A stretch of 64,000 nt of DNA from Endomychus coccineus (GCA_958510875.1 OY294068.1:156276388-156340387), one strand, 5' to 3'. Shown: positions 42,552 through 56,189, numbered from the stretch's first letter. Notes: generated by a model from the sequence alone, not told the origin. Translations and numbers: made by a program.

Positions 42552-44074
42552 GATTTTGGGTGGTTGGATAACAGACGAACTGCTATTAAACATTCTTGAA
42601 ACTTGCCAAATACTATATTCTTTTTCAATAAAAGAAACAGCACGAGAAACTTCTACTTCATTTCATCTCAGCCTACGTCTAATTGAGTTTTGGAACAATA
42701 TGTACTGTATACTGTTAATATGCTCACTACATCTCAAAAATAAGCATAAGTCGTTTCATCACAATTATGGTTTTCGTATTGTTTTAAAATTGTTAATCAT
42801 AGCTTAAGGATAAATGGTTTCTTGATTCTAAAATTCATTACCTTAATTGTTTTGTGCAGTGTATGTGAATATCTACGCTGTACATTTCCAATTTGAATTC
42901 AATTCAATTCAGAAGAAGCCATCATAAAATTATATTCCTTTCATTATCTTTGCAAGTATCTGAATGTACTAAGAACGTTGTTCAGTTATTGCATTAAATT
43001 TTCAATATAATCTGACATCTTTCAGTTTTCATCAGAAAATTCAGCTTGAAGAGAGCTGGTTAGATTGAGCTTTAAATTGGCCTTGAAACTTTGTACAATG
43101 TTTCCGCAAGAATATTCTCATAAGAACAACATTATAACTTAGTTTAATATATGGGCAATTACCGGAATTGTTTCATGAATACTCGTACATGTTGAGAATG
43201 GATAAGGTTCCAATATCAGAAATTGGAATTGATCCTTTGAACACAGTTAATGCATATTGAATGTTATTGCCAGAGAAATTCATGGAAGTTTTTGTCCAAT
43301 TAAAACTTCGAAAACATGAAAGAATTTCATTTAGGTTGAATATTTCAGTTAGTATTTATGAAACACTTATCAAATGCTTTTCCAACGGGTCCGAATCTTG
43401 ATAAAAAACAGGTACATTTTATTTCAGATAGACTACTTTCGAAATATTCTTAGATTCAATATAGGTTATTTCCAGGTCAATCTTGGTCCACTATGTTCAA
43501 CTATACAATTCAAGAATCTGACAGTTGAATATAAGATGAGTGAGATAATTCTATTAGTCCCTGTTATTCATAACTTGGCAACCAAAAATACCAATTTGAC
43601 AGAGAGAAAAACGTGTTGATGAAAGTTGTAACACATTCTAATTCCAGTATTCACAGTACTTCAGTTTGGTTTAAAAAGTATCTAAGGTTTATTCAAACTC
43701 AACTGGCAACAGAGGTACAAATAAGTCGAACATATGTTATCGTTTGATTGAATTTTATTCGCATTCCCAATGGTTTATCAACTCTAAAACGCCACATGTT
43801 TCCAATATTTCTCCAGAGACAGATTAGTAACTCGGTGACTCGACTTGGTCGTGATTTATATTCACCTGTCGGCTTGTGAGTTTTCATACTAGGAGGTCAG
43901 TACGCTTCGCATTCCCGAATGGTTAAACAATAAATTTATTCAATTTTAATTGTACCTACCTAATACATACTTTTAACAGTGAGTTATCTCTGCTTTACAC
44001 TCAATTTAACGCATCATAGCATCGGTGAAAATTTTGCTACGGTCACTCCGTCTTAAAGTGCCGTTCAAGTGGAG
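42552..44074. other. Unassigned intronic sequence
   Basis: No recognised element. ORFs 42550-42807, 43374-43619 and 43699-43887 lack family signatures. Confidence 0.4.
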
Positions 44075-44260
44075 GAGAGCTACTTCGTTCCGTACGCTCA
44101 CTCCGTCTTTCGCAGAGGCCAATCAAACGCGCGAGCTGCAGTCTTACTAGTTGCGCGGCGAGCCGCAGTCTACTTCGTTCGCTACACTCAGTCTGTATTC
44201 CGTATAAGCCGATCAAGACCGCGAGCCGCGGTCTGTTTAGTTTCGCGAGCTCGATTCTTC
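44075..44260. repeat. GC-rich ~87-bp tandem duplication
   Basis: 44080-44163 and 44168-44252 share 'CTACTTCGTTC.', 'CACTC.GTCT', 'GCCRATCAA' and 'GCGCGAGC.GC.GTCT'. This block is markedly GC-rich in an AT-rich region. The 'CTACTTCGTTCGCT' string also occurs in the leader of the LINE at 4309, so it may be an isolated LINE 5' UTR. Confidence 0.55.
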
Positions 44261-44680
44261 ACACCTATTCCTCTCTGCAATCGACCAGATAGTTAGCGTA
44301 CCGAACAGTACACGAAACAAAGCAAATAGCGTCGAGTATTTCGATGAACCGCTAGCTCGATAACTCGAAAATGGCTTAAAGTACGACATTGAATTTAGAA
44401 ACCAGTAAATTTAATGCATGAACCGATATGAGGAATGATAATCTCCTATGTATCATTCCGGCGAGTATTACCGATTCACAATTTGTCCTTTTCTAAGTGC
44501 CAGTTGGTTTTGAACGAATTATACTTAGTCAACAGGTTCTAACAGTATTTTTTACCACCAAAATTCTGACATTAACTGTGAAAGCTTCCTTATTTGTAAA
44601 TTCTTTTGATGCAACAATCACCTTATTCTGAAATAAAATTAATTAAACAAGTAACTGATGAAATAAGGTAATGAAGTATA
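44261..44680. other. Unassigned intronic sequence
   Basis: No recognised feature. Confidence 0.4.
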
Positions 44681-45466
44681 GGGGAGAGTGGAGCAACTCG
44701 GTCACCTTGAACCTTCAATGATTGTAAAACTTGAAAATAAAATAAAACACATAAATTTACGTTTTTACTCAACTCTTTAGTAAGTTATTGAATAACTGTC
44801 TATATCAGTGCAAATAATAAATGAATCTTATTTTCTCCTAAATACAAGCTTGTCACACTAGTGGGGTAAGTTAGCCAACCATCTACATCTTTGAATTTCT
44901 CCGTAGATCTCAAATGAAAATGGCCCAATATTATAGTTAAAAGTCAGTGCAATCCTCGAGAGATCACCGCTTAGACTCGCTACATTATATTCATCATTCT
45001 TGGGTCGATCCATATTTCCCTCTACAATAAGGATAGTAGATATCCTCTCCTTCTATCTAACTATTTGAAATGTGACCTTATTTTAGGCGGGAGACTGGTG
45101 CACTTGCCCCACTATTTAAAAGAATAGCAAAATATCATTTTGTCTAATATAGAGTAATCAGTTGGTAGCTCCTCAAATGCAAATAAATGTTGTCAGCTCA
45201 CCAAAAAAAGTAGGCACTGCTTGAATAAATTTTAAAACAGAGAAAATATAAGGTCCTAGAATATATAAAAATCGGGACGTTCCGTTTTCGAAAATGATAA
45301 CTTGAAACCACGTGCGTCTGTTTAGACCTATGCTGCATTCGTACCAACAGAGTAGCAATCAATTGAACATATCTGAAAAATCATGAACCCGCCCAAAACG
45401 TAGAAATCGCATTGGTTAACTTGCCCTGTATGGCCAACTTGCAACACTTCCCCCTGTATAAGTTGG
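44681..45466. mobile_element. Candidate MITE (~785 bp)
   Basis: 'TATAGGGGAGAGTGGAGCAA' at the left and the complement of 45440-45466 ('TATACAGGGGGAAGTGTTGC') are imperfect inverted repeats with flanking TATA. Internal copies of a 'GGGGTAAGTTAGCC'-type motif occur near 44872, 45098 (inverted) and 45420 (inverted). No transposase. A 61-residue minus ORF at 45173-45358 is unassigned. Confidence 0.5.
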
Positions 45467-45972
45467 AGTGTTTGTTTTCCGAGCACGGAAAATAAAAAAA
45501 AGTTTAGGTATCAAATATTGAATTATTGGTATTACCGCACATTGTCTCATATAAAATTTCTAATCATACGTGATGCTGTACCTAACACATGATGGTCTGG
45601 TCTATTACGAAGGTAGTACTGTACTAGGACAAAGGTATTGCAAATACTGTATTCTCGCTTACACTCATCTCTTAACTCGGAAGACATGATTAAACATTGT
45701 TGTCAGTACAATTTCGTCGAACGAAAACAAGAGTTGTTGCAATTGTTTGAGTTCGACACAAATATTTTCGACACGTCTTATACACACCATTTTTCATACT
45801 CCTGCAACAAAAAGTCTTCAAAATGGATATTCATGATTCTCTCGCATATATCTTTATCACAGCAGCTAAAAAATCCCTGGGAAGGCTAATACTTCATCGA
45901 GCAGTTCCAGTCCACCTAACATATCTAGTGGAAGTCGTGGCAGATTTTGAAAATGAAATGTGATTGGTGATC
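45467..45972. other. Unassigned intronic sequence
   Basis: Nothing recognised. Confidence 0.4.
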
Positions 45973-47718
45973 GGTAATTATTTACAAGAAGGGCCTCACC
46001 CCCGAATTCGATGAAAATTTTTTTACATACTACTTACGTGTTCCTTATGAACGATCAAAAAAGAAAAATCTGCGGAAATGCACCGTTTTCAAGAAAAAAA
46101 ATAAAATCTTCTCATAATTAGCACCATGTTTATCTCAAGATATTGACCTCACAAGCACATAACAACTAGCCTAAACGTCATGAAATATGTCTTTTCCAAC
46201 TATATTCCAATATTTTGATAATGAAACGTAGTAAAAATAGAAACTTTGCATTTGAAGTAAATAAACAGCATCTGACATTTAATCGTAGCCCCCTACAAGG
46301 TATTTCGTTTTCGTGTCGTCTAAAATGTCGCTTTCATAGATAAGTTCCGTTATCATTTGGATAAGTCATAGAGAAACTATACTCCAAGAAGTCTGGACTT
46401 ATTCCTATTTGAATGTGTATTTTTGTTGAATGAATTCTGTCTAGCAGCCTATTTTCCTCATTGTTTTTATAGTTCCAAGTGACAATCCATAGGTCTGAGG
46501 TTATTGGACGTATATTTTTGTAAGATGCATTCTGCAAACAGCCTATTTTCTTGATGTACTTCCAAGCGGCAATCCATAAATAGGAACAGCGTATTTCTCT
46601 AATACTTTTTGTAGGTCCAAGCGGCAATCCGTAGGGCTGAGGTTATTGGAAGAATATTTTTAGAACAGCATGTTCACCTCATTTCACAAAGAGGAATGTA
46701 TGCTCTTCAAGAATGTGCACCAAAAATACACTCTCAATAACTTCAGACCTACGCATCGCCGCTTGGAACTATGAAAAGAATGAAGGAAATAGGAAGTTCT
46801 ACATAATGCATGTGGCAAAAATACAATTTCAATAACCTCAGACCTACGAATTGCCGCTCTTCCTGATGTCTTCCAAGGAGCAATCCGTAGGTAGGAAAAA
46901 CGTATTTCCCTAATACTTGTTGTAGGTCCAAGCGGCAATCCGTAGATCTGAGGTTATTGAAAGTGTATTCTTAGAACAGCATATTCACCTCATTTCACAA
47001 AGAGGAATGTATGCTCTTCAAGAATGTGTACCAAAAATACACTTTCGAAAACTTCAGACCTACGCATTGCTGCTTGGAACTATAAAAAGAATGAAGGAAA
47101 TAGGCTACATCATGCATGTAGCAAAAATACAATTTCAATAACCTCAGACCTACGAATTGCCGCTTTTCCTGATGTCTTCCGAAGAGCAATCCGTAGGTAG
47201 AAAAAACGTAATTGCCCTAATTCTTTTTGTAGGTCCAAGCAACAAAATAAAAAAAATGAATTTAGGAACTGGCAGAGAAGTACTGACATAATTATACAGC
47301 AGTCTATGAGACTCCGAACAGCCAAACATATCATAATAATGATATCTATGGGAATAAGATATCTATGACACCAGCCTCTCAAATGAAACAAGAAGAAATA
47401 CCTTGTAGGGAAACTACAATTAAATGGCAGATGCTGTTTATTCACTTTAAATGCAAAATTTCCATTTTCACTGCGTTTCATCATCAAAATAATGGAATAT
47501 AGTTGAGAGAGACATATTTCATGACATTTAGGCTAGTTGCTTTTGAGGTCAATATCTTGAGATAAACATGGTGCTAATTATGAGAAGATTTTTTTTTTCT
47601 GGAAAACGGTGCATTTCCGCAGATTTCTCTTTTTCGATCGTTCGTAAGGAACACGTAAGTAGTCTGTACAAGAATTTTCATCAACATCGGGGGTGAGGTC
47701 TTTCTTGTAAATAATTAC
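45973..47718. mobile_element. Foldback element (~1.75 kb) with internal minisatellite
   Basis: The left arm 45973-46310 and right arm ~47390-47718 are reverse complements. 'GGTAATTATTTACAAGAA' is mirrored by 'TTTCTTGTAAATAATTACC', and 'CTCATAATTAGCACCATG' by 'CATGGTGCTAATTATGAG'. The centre holds a ~310-bp tandem repeat. No transposase is seen. It is a non-autonomous long-TIR element. Confidence 0.75.
46440..47240. repeat. ~310-bp tandem repeat built from short inverted motifs
   Basis: The anchor 'TAGGTCCAAGCGGCAATCCG' occurs at 46612 and 46922, with a decayed form at 47230 (spacing 310 and 308). A partial unit precedes at 46440. Within each unit 'GCAATCCGTAGGTCTGAGG' and its complement alternate, about ten occurrences in all, so each unit can form smaller hairpins. 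Confidence 0.8.
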
Positions 47719-48504
47719 CCCCAAATAAAATGTTATCGTTCTAATATTCCTAATAAAAACGCATTTAAATTGTTTCCGACTTGACTTTTTCAAAAATTAG
47801 GAACTGTGTTGCACAATGTGCAACTAGTGTGGAAAATAGGATATGGATAAATTACCAGTTCGCGCAAGATTCACACACTAAACTTTTCCGAGGACCTACC
47901 TGAATAACAAAATATGGCGACTCATGATGTTCGTAACAAAAAGTAGATTGACCAGACATGATTTGGCCATGTTGATCAATGAAATAACCTTGGAAAAGAT
48001 TATTTAATTTTTTTTCCATGCCATATAATTATTATATTCGCCAAATTATTTTTGTGCTTCGATTTTTGTAGTAGCACTCCTGCTGTCATTTCATTGCTAA
48101 ATTGCGAACTGGGGGAGTAGAATCTAGTATTCCGTAGTTGGATGGAAATTTCTCCTTACAGCCAAGGGAATTTTGTACGATTTATAAGTAGGTATCTATT
48201 TGATAAATTGGAATGAATAAAATTAATAACACACACTGACTACAATATCATAAATTTATTTGTAGATTCGTCATTGTCATAGCAGCCTATAATTTAAAGA
48301 AATTATACCATTGGCTAATAGATAACCCCCTCAATCCCACAGCGAGGGAACTGTGTGGGATATTCATTTCGAACGGAAATGAAATACTACGCACTGTTGT
48401 GAGATCCATTATTTTCTGTGCTAGTTCACAGTGATCACGGTTTTCAGTTAGGGTTTCGGAAATCGCTATCGACATCAAAATTAATGTTGAAAGTTGACTT
48501 TGGA
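47719..48504. other. Unassigned intronic sequence
   Basis: No recognised feature. Confidence 0.4.
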
Positions 48505-51500
48505 AAAGCAGGAGTAGAAAAATATTACTCATTCATTTACATGCAAACCGCTAGTGTATTCAACAGAAACACACGAAAATCTGAAAAGGAGGAAAGCACG
48601 TCATTACTAATTGTTTCATTATTGGCAATTTCATCAGTGCAGGGATCAATAAGATAAACGTCGTTCGAATGTAATCAGGACATGTGACGTAATTTTCAAG
48701 ATATTTTAGTAACATCTAGCAAAACAAAATCAAAAAACTAACGAGTCAGATTATACAAAATGGTGGATGCTACAGTCAAACTATGTTTTTCGATTAGGAC
48801 GTTGCGAATTGCCGAATATACTATAATGTAATAGATACGATAGTAGCTATATGTAAAAAAAGGAGGAGTGAACTCGTGAACTCTCTTAACTACTCCGAAA
48901 AACCTGATTAATAATTATTTATAGATTCTCTGTTAGAACATAGAGGAACCTAAGTGAATCAAGTTACGCATACATATAGTATAGATACACAGCAACATTG
49001 AACGTAATGATATCATAACCTAACCTAACCTAACTTCATAATACCCTATTTTATTAGCCATATAATATGATTTGTTCTAACATGACTAAAATAAAGCATG
49101 TTTGGAACCCCTCTATCCCCAAAACGTCTGGTAGTGCCATTTTGTGCAGAAGTAGAAAAATAATTATCTTTCACTTACGTGCAAACCGCTTTCGTCAAAT
49201 TGTGTATCCAACAGAAAAACGCGAAAATCAGAATGGAAAAAGGACGTTAGTGGCAAGTGATTTCATCAGTGCAAGTTTCAATAGCATGAAGGTCATTCGA
49301 ATTCAATCAGGGTATGTAACTTTGTAACTACTTTACATTCTAGTAACGTCTAGTAAAATAAAATCAAAAACACTGACCTACGATTCGGATTATACAAAAT
49401 GGTGAATGCGACAGGTAAACTCAGATTTCCCATTAGGGAAGGCTGCGAATTGCTGAATCTACGATAATATTGAACAGCAAAGAATATATGCAATACAATA
49501 GATACGTGATAGGCATATGTAACCAAGGAGGAGTAAACTCGTAAACTAGCTTAACTATTCCAAAAAAACTGATTATAAATTACTTATAGTTCCTCTGTTA
49601 GAACATACAGGAACATAAGTGAATCAAGTTACGTATACATATAATTCAGATACCCAGCAACATTGAACGTAATGATATCATAGCCTAGCCTAACCTCAGA
49701 TTATCCCATTTTCTTAGCCATATCCTGATATGAATTGGTCTAACCTGACTAAAATAAAGCAAGTTTGGAACCCCTCTGGCCTCAAAACGTCTTGTAGTTT
49801 CACTCTGTGCAGGAGTAGAAAAATAGTTATTGTTTACTTACGTGAAATTGTGTATTCAACAGAAACACACAAAAATCAGAATGGGAAAAGCACGATTACT
49901 AAGTGAACCCATTATTGGTAGTTTCGTCAGTGCAAATTTCAAAAGCATGGAGATTATTCGAATGTTATCAGAATATATAACGTAGTTTCTAATACGTTAC
50001 ATCCTAGTAACATCTATTAAGATAAAATCAAAAACACTGATTCACGTCGCATTATACAAAATGGTGGATGCGACAGGCAAGCTCAGATGTCCTATTAGGA
50101 AAGGCTGCCGATTGTTGAATCTACGATAATATTAGACAAACCAAAGCCAAGTATAGATGCAATGCAGTAGATACGCGATAGCTATATGTAGAAAAAGGGG
50201 AGTAAAATCTTCAGATACCCAGCAGCATTGAACGTAATGATCTCATAGTCTAACCTAACTTCAGAATATCCCATTTTCTTAGCCATATACTGATATGAGT
50301 TGTTCTATCCTGACTAACATGGAGCATGTTTGGAACCCTCTACCCCTACATTTGATAGTGCCATTTTGTGCAGGAGTAGAAAAATAATCATTTTTCACTT
50401 AAGCGCAAACCGCTTCCGTCAAGTTGTGTATTCAACAGAAACACACTAACATCAGAATGGGAAAAGCATGTTATAGCTAAGTGATCCATTATTGGTCATT
50501 TCATCTGTGCAAGATTCAATAAGAATGAAGATTACTTAAATGTAATTGAGATATGTAGCGTAATTTTTAGGATCATTCTAGTAACGTCTAGCAAAATAAA
50601 ATCCAAAAAAACTGACATACGGTATGAGTTATATAAAATGGTGGATGCGACAGGCAAACGCAATTTTCCTCTTGGGAAAGGTTACGAATTGGTGAATCTA
50701 CGATATTATTAGACATATCGAAGCAAAGTATAGATGCAATACAATAGGTACAATAGCTATACGTGAAAAAATCGGAATATACTGGTAAGCTCACTGTTCC
50801 AAAACAACTGAATAATAATTATTTATAGTTCCTCTGTTAAAATATAGAGGAACCTAAATGAATCATGTTAGGTATTCATACTAATATAGCACAATTCAAC
50901 GTAATGATTCCATAACCTAACCTAGCTTCAGAATATCCCATTTTCTTAACACTATACTTAGGAATTTTAAACCTATTCAACGCTGAATCGATTCAAAGGT
51001 GTCGATGTATCGGGATGAATGAATCGATTCAAATTATCTAGATTATTTGGTGGAACGATTCGATGGTTTCGACTATCTAATTCGATAACGATCGCTTCAT
51101 TTTGATGACCTCTATTAAGCGGTAGTCTAACTTCTTGCTTCGATCATAAATTTCTACCAGTCAAAATCTATCAATAATAAAACTGCTTAATATCTCATAG
51201 AAGATCGGTTATCAGCCAAAAGATTAGCAAAACTCTTGTTTGGAACAATCCGGGGAAATCCCCAACTTGGACAGGGGAAATTCATCGAAGCACGGATAGG
51301 AGAAGCGATTACGATGAAAACGGTTGGAAGGTATTGCGTGCTAAGCATGGAATAACGTTAGACACATATTGATCAAAAATATAGAGGCTTCACTTATGTG
51401 TTTACATATTTAGTGTAGTTCTTTCGGATGTATTCAAGTTTTGTTTCATTAAAACCTCTAAAACTTTTTCCTAGGTTCATTACATAAGACAACATGGAAT

Positions 51501-51850
51501 TTACTTTTTCTGTATTATTTAATGTTTTCAATAAATTTCGTATTGTGTAATAATGAATATGAGATTTTGAACTCCTTTCCTTGCCGAAACTTATATTTAT
51601 ACGCATAAACAGTATTTTTCAAATTTGTTTTAAATCGTTTTCGATCAATTGAATAGAATTTCCACCCATTGGTAAAAAGGAAACGATTAATTAATCAGAT
51701 CAAACTATTACATTGAGATGCGAATCGATTCTTCGAGAAGTTTGCCCATCCCTACATATACTGATATGATCTATTCTAACCTGACTAAAATAGAGCATGT
51801 CTGAAACCCCTCTACCTACAAAACATTTGATAGTGACATTTTATGGTTTC
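48505..51850. repeat. ~666-bp tandem satellite, about 4 units
   Basis: The anchor 'AACGTAATGATATCATA' lies at 49001, 49666, 50231 and 50898: spacings 665, 565 and 667, so one unit has lost ~100 bp. All units share 'TTCAACAGAAACACAC', 'AAAATGGTGGATGCGACAGG' and 'TTTGGAACCCCTCTA' in order. Divergence by eye is ~10-15%. A last partial unit (51752-51850) lies beyond a hAT-like insertion. 'CCTAACCTAACCTAAC' appears in the first unit at 49018-49033. ORFs in it are chance. Confidence 0.85.
50957..51752. mobile_element. hAT-like non-autonomous element inside the satellite
   Basis: Interrupts a satellite unit exactly between 'TTTTCTTA.C.CTATACT' and 'CATATACTGATATGA', which are contiguous in other units. 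The ends 'TAGGAATTTTAAACCTATTC' and the complement of 51718-51752 ('TAGGGATGGGCAAACTTCTC') are imperfect TIRs sharing 'AATCGATTC' inside. 'TAGGGATGGGCAAAC' is a typical hAT terminus. A degenerate 8-bp duplication (ACTATACT/CATATACT) fits hAT. No transposase. Confidence 0.65.
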
Positions 51851-53968
51851 CGAGGATGAAAACAATCGTATACTAATTAAGCAATTTGGTTACTATATGA
51901 TCTGGTTTTTTATATTATATATATTTTCAAATGTTTTCTATAACCGTTCCGTCGATAGATTATTAATACATAACCAATAATGTATATTGAGATATAAACT
52001 GTATTAAATCAGTTAGAAGCTGATTATTTAATTACCCGACTATTCATATTGTGTTACTGTATCCACAGAATCGTATCCGCATAATATATATTCTGTGCTG
52101 ATTATGACAATTATGAGTGAGGTAAAATGTGAGTGACTGAACTCAAATCTTCGATAAAAATTGCTTGTGAGGCAAGAAAATAACACTTCCTGTGTGTGAA
52201 ATTTTCATGGACATATATCGCATCTTCTATGCTTCAATATATTATATTTCTATGATGATTAATGATGAAAAGTTGGAATTTGTACGTTCCATGCCTGAGG
52301 TTTAACGAGATGCACATAGACATATACCCTATATTATTTTCTTCAATCCGTAATATTTGATAATGATTAATTGAAATTTAATTACTTCATGATGACCATG
52401 AATAAATTTGAACTCTGTAAATATTTTCTTGTAACTTGTCTATGTGTTTGCCTCGGTCCGTCCGCCCGCAACTCGCATGATCTGTATAGAAAACAAAGGT
52501 ATGTAGCTTTTACACTATGTTAGAATGTGAATGGTTGTCTAGCTTTACAACATAGAATAAACGTCAATGTATTCGATGTTAGAGCATAAGTATACCGTGT
52601 ATCTACAGGTCACTTGATGTTAACAAACAATGTTCCATTTTAACTGCACTGCAGAGTGTTTGCTCCCTTCATGTGGTCCACAACCTTTATGAGGGTCGTA
52701 ATAATTTTTTGAATCATTGTCCTTCCTTTGCTAAGGTGAATCAATGATCAAGAAACATCGCGACTAACAAACATGTTGAATATTCCTAGCTCAATTTTAG
52801 AGGTCTAGGTACTCAGACATGGATTTCACCTATCCTAAACCTGGCAGAAACTCTGTTGGAATTCCGATAACTCAATCGGGATTCAAAAAACGGATTACTA
52901 CAAGAAATTGTATATGTAGTATCAGATTAGCAATTGCTGAATTCTGATAGGTCGTTAATGTTTCCGAACTTTAGGGCGTACTCAGGAATTCAAGAGATAC
53001 GACCGTTAAACCACTCAATTTATTGTTTGTCTCGAAGGTAAACCCTGGGTAAACATGTAGTTATCGTCAAAACATTTGGAAGAGTTTTGATAAACAAGAA
53101 CGAAAATGCTGAAATAAATGAAACGTTACAGAATAAAGACATTTCTATAATTTCACTAAGTTTCAAAAAGGTAATGTTTTCAATCAAGAAATTCTTGTAA
53201 ATCAGAGGAACTTGCAAAATTTTTTCCAAAAGACAGATGAATTGTATGGTGCTCTGGAATCGAATTTCAGTTCTCTATTCAATTGAATTTTATACGACTA
53301 TTCTCTTCATTATGCTGCTTAATATATGATTAAACTACACATTGAATTGAAAAGTTTTAGACTTATCTATAGAAATACCAAAAAACTCTCAAGAATTTAC
53401 GTATTCATAGAGAATTTTTGAGAACACAGAGAAGATCGATTGTTTGTATCTCTTGAATTCACATGAGTAAGGGCGTGTTTCAACTTTATAACGAACATAC
53501 TAAAGCTGGATCTGTGACAAAACTGATATACGATTCCTTTGTAAGAATCAGCTGTTGAAATTTTGTTTTAAAAATAGGGCTTGGTGCAATGTTTCACTGA
53601 TTTTTTTCTTATACGGGTGCATTCAAATTGACTGTGAGAAAATTGAAAAGTCGTTATTTGAAAATTTCAAAATCAAGCTCACTTTGTTAAATAGACATAA
53701 TTTTAAGGTTTTCATTCTTCGACTTTCAAACCACCCGAAAGATACTAACCTAATTTGAATTATCATGCGACCTAGTTGCCTCTCACCATAAAAACAATAG
53801 CTGCAGTAAGTAAGCAGTGTCAAGCATATGAATAATTATTCAAATCATTCAAGAAGAAATGCAATACAGCTTTGTGAAAAATCAAATTCTATTGCCTTGT
53901 TGAATGTTAAAAACTCAATTCTGTAAAAAAGTTGTTTTACGTTTTATATTTTATGACATATTTGCGAT
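51851..53968. other. Unassigned intronic sequence
   Basis: About 2.1 kb without recognised elements. ORFs at 53020-53229 and 53555-53758 have no family motif. Confidence 0.4.
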
Positions 53969-56140
53969 ATTTATTTATTTATTTATTTATTACAAACGAA
54001 AGATACATTTCATTTTCACAGTTGAGAGAAAAAAAAAACAAATACAGATAATTATTTAAAATAAAATTATCAAAAATAACAATACTATACTTGTTGTGCA
54101 CAAACATATACAATATAACTAAAAATTAAATAGAACGAGGAAGTTTAAGATTATAAAGGAAGTACTAGAAAGGGAAGTTAAATCCACAAGTTTGGTATAC
54201 TGATTGGCATTTCTCATTATGCGTTTAAGTGGAGAGTAAAAAGAATAATTTGTTGTACAGTAGGGAACATAAAAAATTTGAGTTGAGTTCACAGTTTGTC
54301 GTGTAAGACGTTTGGGATTGTGAAAGTTAGCTCTAAAGTAAAGTGAGATAACTTCGCAAGAAATTATATTATTAATAGACTTAAAAAGTAGTTTAAGATC
54401 GAAGTGTAATCTTCTCACAGTAAGTGGAACAATGTTAAAAATAGTTTCAAGAATGTTATAATCCCAGTTCCACTTGTCATAACGTATTCCACGTTTGAAA
54501 GCCAAATATCTCAAAAATTAATGCTGGATCTTTTCAATATTGTAGGAATAAACGTTATAGTAAGGACACCAGACGGTCGAGCAGAAATCAAGATGTGACC
54601 TGACAAGAGAAAAATATAATGTTTTCAAAGCATTTATATTTCTGAAATCAACAGTCAATTTTTTTATAAGTCCCAACATCTGAAGAGATTTGCCGATAAT
54701 ATGATTAATATGAGGGACAAAACTTACAGATATATCAAAAATCACGCCCAAATCTCTAACATTCAATTTACTGTCCAACGATGTATCAATAATTCGATAA
54801 TTGTAAGTAATGGGACTTCTCAGACGATAAAATCTCATAACATTGCACTTTGAAATATTAAATTCCATTTTGTTAATAGTGCACCAGTTCGACATGTTAT
54901 CTAAAGCTTTTTGTATCAATAAACATTGATCTACAGATTTTATTTTGAAAAATATTTTCAAGTCGTCCGCAAATAGTAAGAACTTGATATCACAAGGAAA
55001 AACATCCTCAATATCATTAATAAAAAGTAAAAAAGTAATGGACCAAGATGTGAGCCCTGAGGAACTATAGAGTGGACATTTATTACCTTGGAGTAGTTAT
55101 TTTTTATTCGAACTATTTGCAAACGATTGGAAAGATAGCTCTTGATACAAGAAAGTATTGAGCCATCTATGCCAAGTGATAAAAGCTTAGAAAGAAGTAT
55201 AGAATGACTTACCCTATCGAATGCCTTGGAAAAATCAGTATAAATACCATCTACCTGATACCCATCCTCCAAAGCATCGACAATGTAATTCATGTATACT
55301 AACAAGTTAGTTTCAACTGAGCGACCACTTACGAAGCCATGTTGTTCAGCCATAATATGATGTTTTAAACTAGCAGTGAGTTGATCAGTTACTAAACTTT
55401 TAAATACTTTCAGAATCGATGACAGAATGGAGATTGGGCGGTAATTTTTTATATTCTCACGGTCACTAGATTTGAATATGGGTGTAACAAAACTAGTTTT
55501 CCAAATATCAGCAAATTTACCTTCGACGAGGGATCTATTAAAAATTGTATGTAATGGTCTGGAGAGTACAAATGAACATGTTTTGAGAAGAATAGGTGGA
55601 ACGCCATCAGGACCTGGACTGGTTTCACTTTTAAGAGAATTTAACTTGTTTCATATATCACTAATTGAAATTGAGAATGAATTTGCAGTTATGTGAACTA
55701 CGTTATTTGTGGTGTCATCCGAAGCAGGTTCATCATCCACTTCAAATACAGAAGAAAAGTGTTCAGCGAATGCGTCAGCAATATCCTGAACGTTATTAAG
55801 GATTGTATTATCATAAGACATCAAGTTAGGATATTCATTAGAATTCCTTTTACTATTGACAAAGCTCCAAAAACTTTTAGGATTTAATGAGATACTGGTT
55901 TCAATTTTCCTAATAAAATTGGAATAATCTGTATATTCCATACGACCACATTTCGATCTTAAACTAGAAAAAATATGATAGTCAGCTTCAGATCCAAAAA
56001 TTTTAAATTTTTTGTGTGCTTCTTTTTTAAAAAATATATTTTTCTTTAATTCATGAGAATACCAAAATGGAAAATTAAATAATTTACGTAAGCCAAACTT
56101 TTTTAGAGGAACGAATAAATTTATTGCTTCCAATAATTTA
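53969..56140 (-). mobile_element. 5'-truncated LINE with (TAAA)n tail
   Basis: A minus-strand LINE whose 3' end is a (TAAA)n tail (53969-53991 read on plus as TTTA). Coding runs from ~56133 to 54119. The endonuclease half is missing. It is the best-preserved LINE RT in the window. Confidence 0.85.
54119..56133 (-). pseudogene. LINE reverse transcriptase, few frameshifts
   Basis: 56133-55651 is the linker before RT ('SFWSFVNSKRN', 'IADAFAEHFSSVF'). The RT then continues through finger blocks (~55640-55360, read in other frames). From 55353 it reads 'EQHGFVSGRSVETNL', motif A 'YTDFSKAFDRVSHSIL', 'GIDGSILSCIKSYLSNRLQI' and motif B 'SIVPQGSHLGPLLF'. After a frameshift near 55010 comes the intact catalytic 'LLFADDLKIF' (about 54955-54985). 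Frame 54961-54518 continues with 'NMSNWCTINKMEFNISKCNV', 'VRDLGVIFDISVSFVPHI' and 'RSHLDFCSTVWCPYYNV'. 54514-54119 is the C-terminus. Only a handful of lesions separate it from a complete RT domain, but the missing endonuclease makes it inactive. CR1/jockey-like clade by motifs. Confidence 0.88.
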
Positions 56141-56189
56141 TCATAAAATATTTAGTAGTTTAATTTATCTAACATTACCTATGTAAATT

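Noticed and set aside
48287..50794. Several 60-90-codon ORFs in the 48-51 kb region as host genes
   Set aside because: They fall in a tandem satellite, are not conserved between units and lack family motifs.
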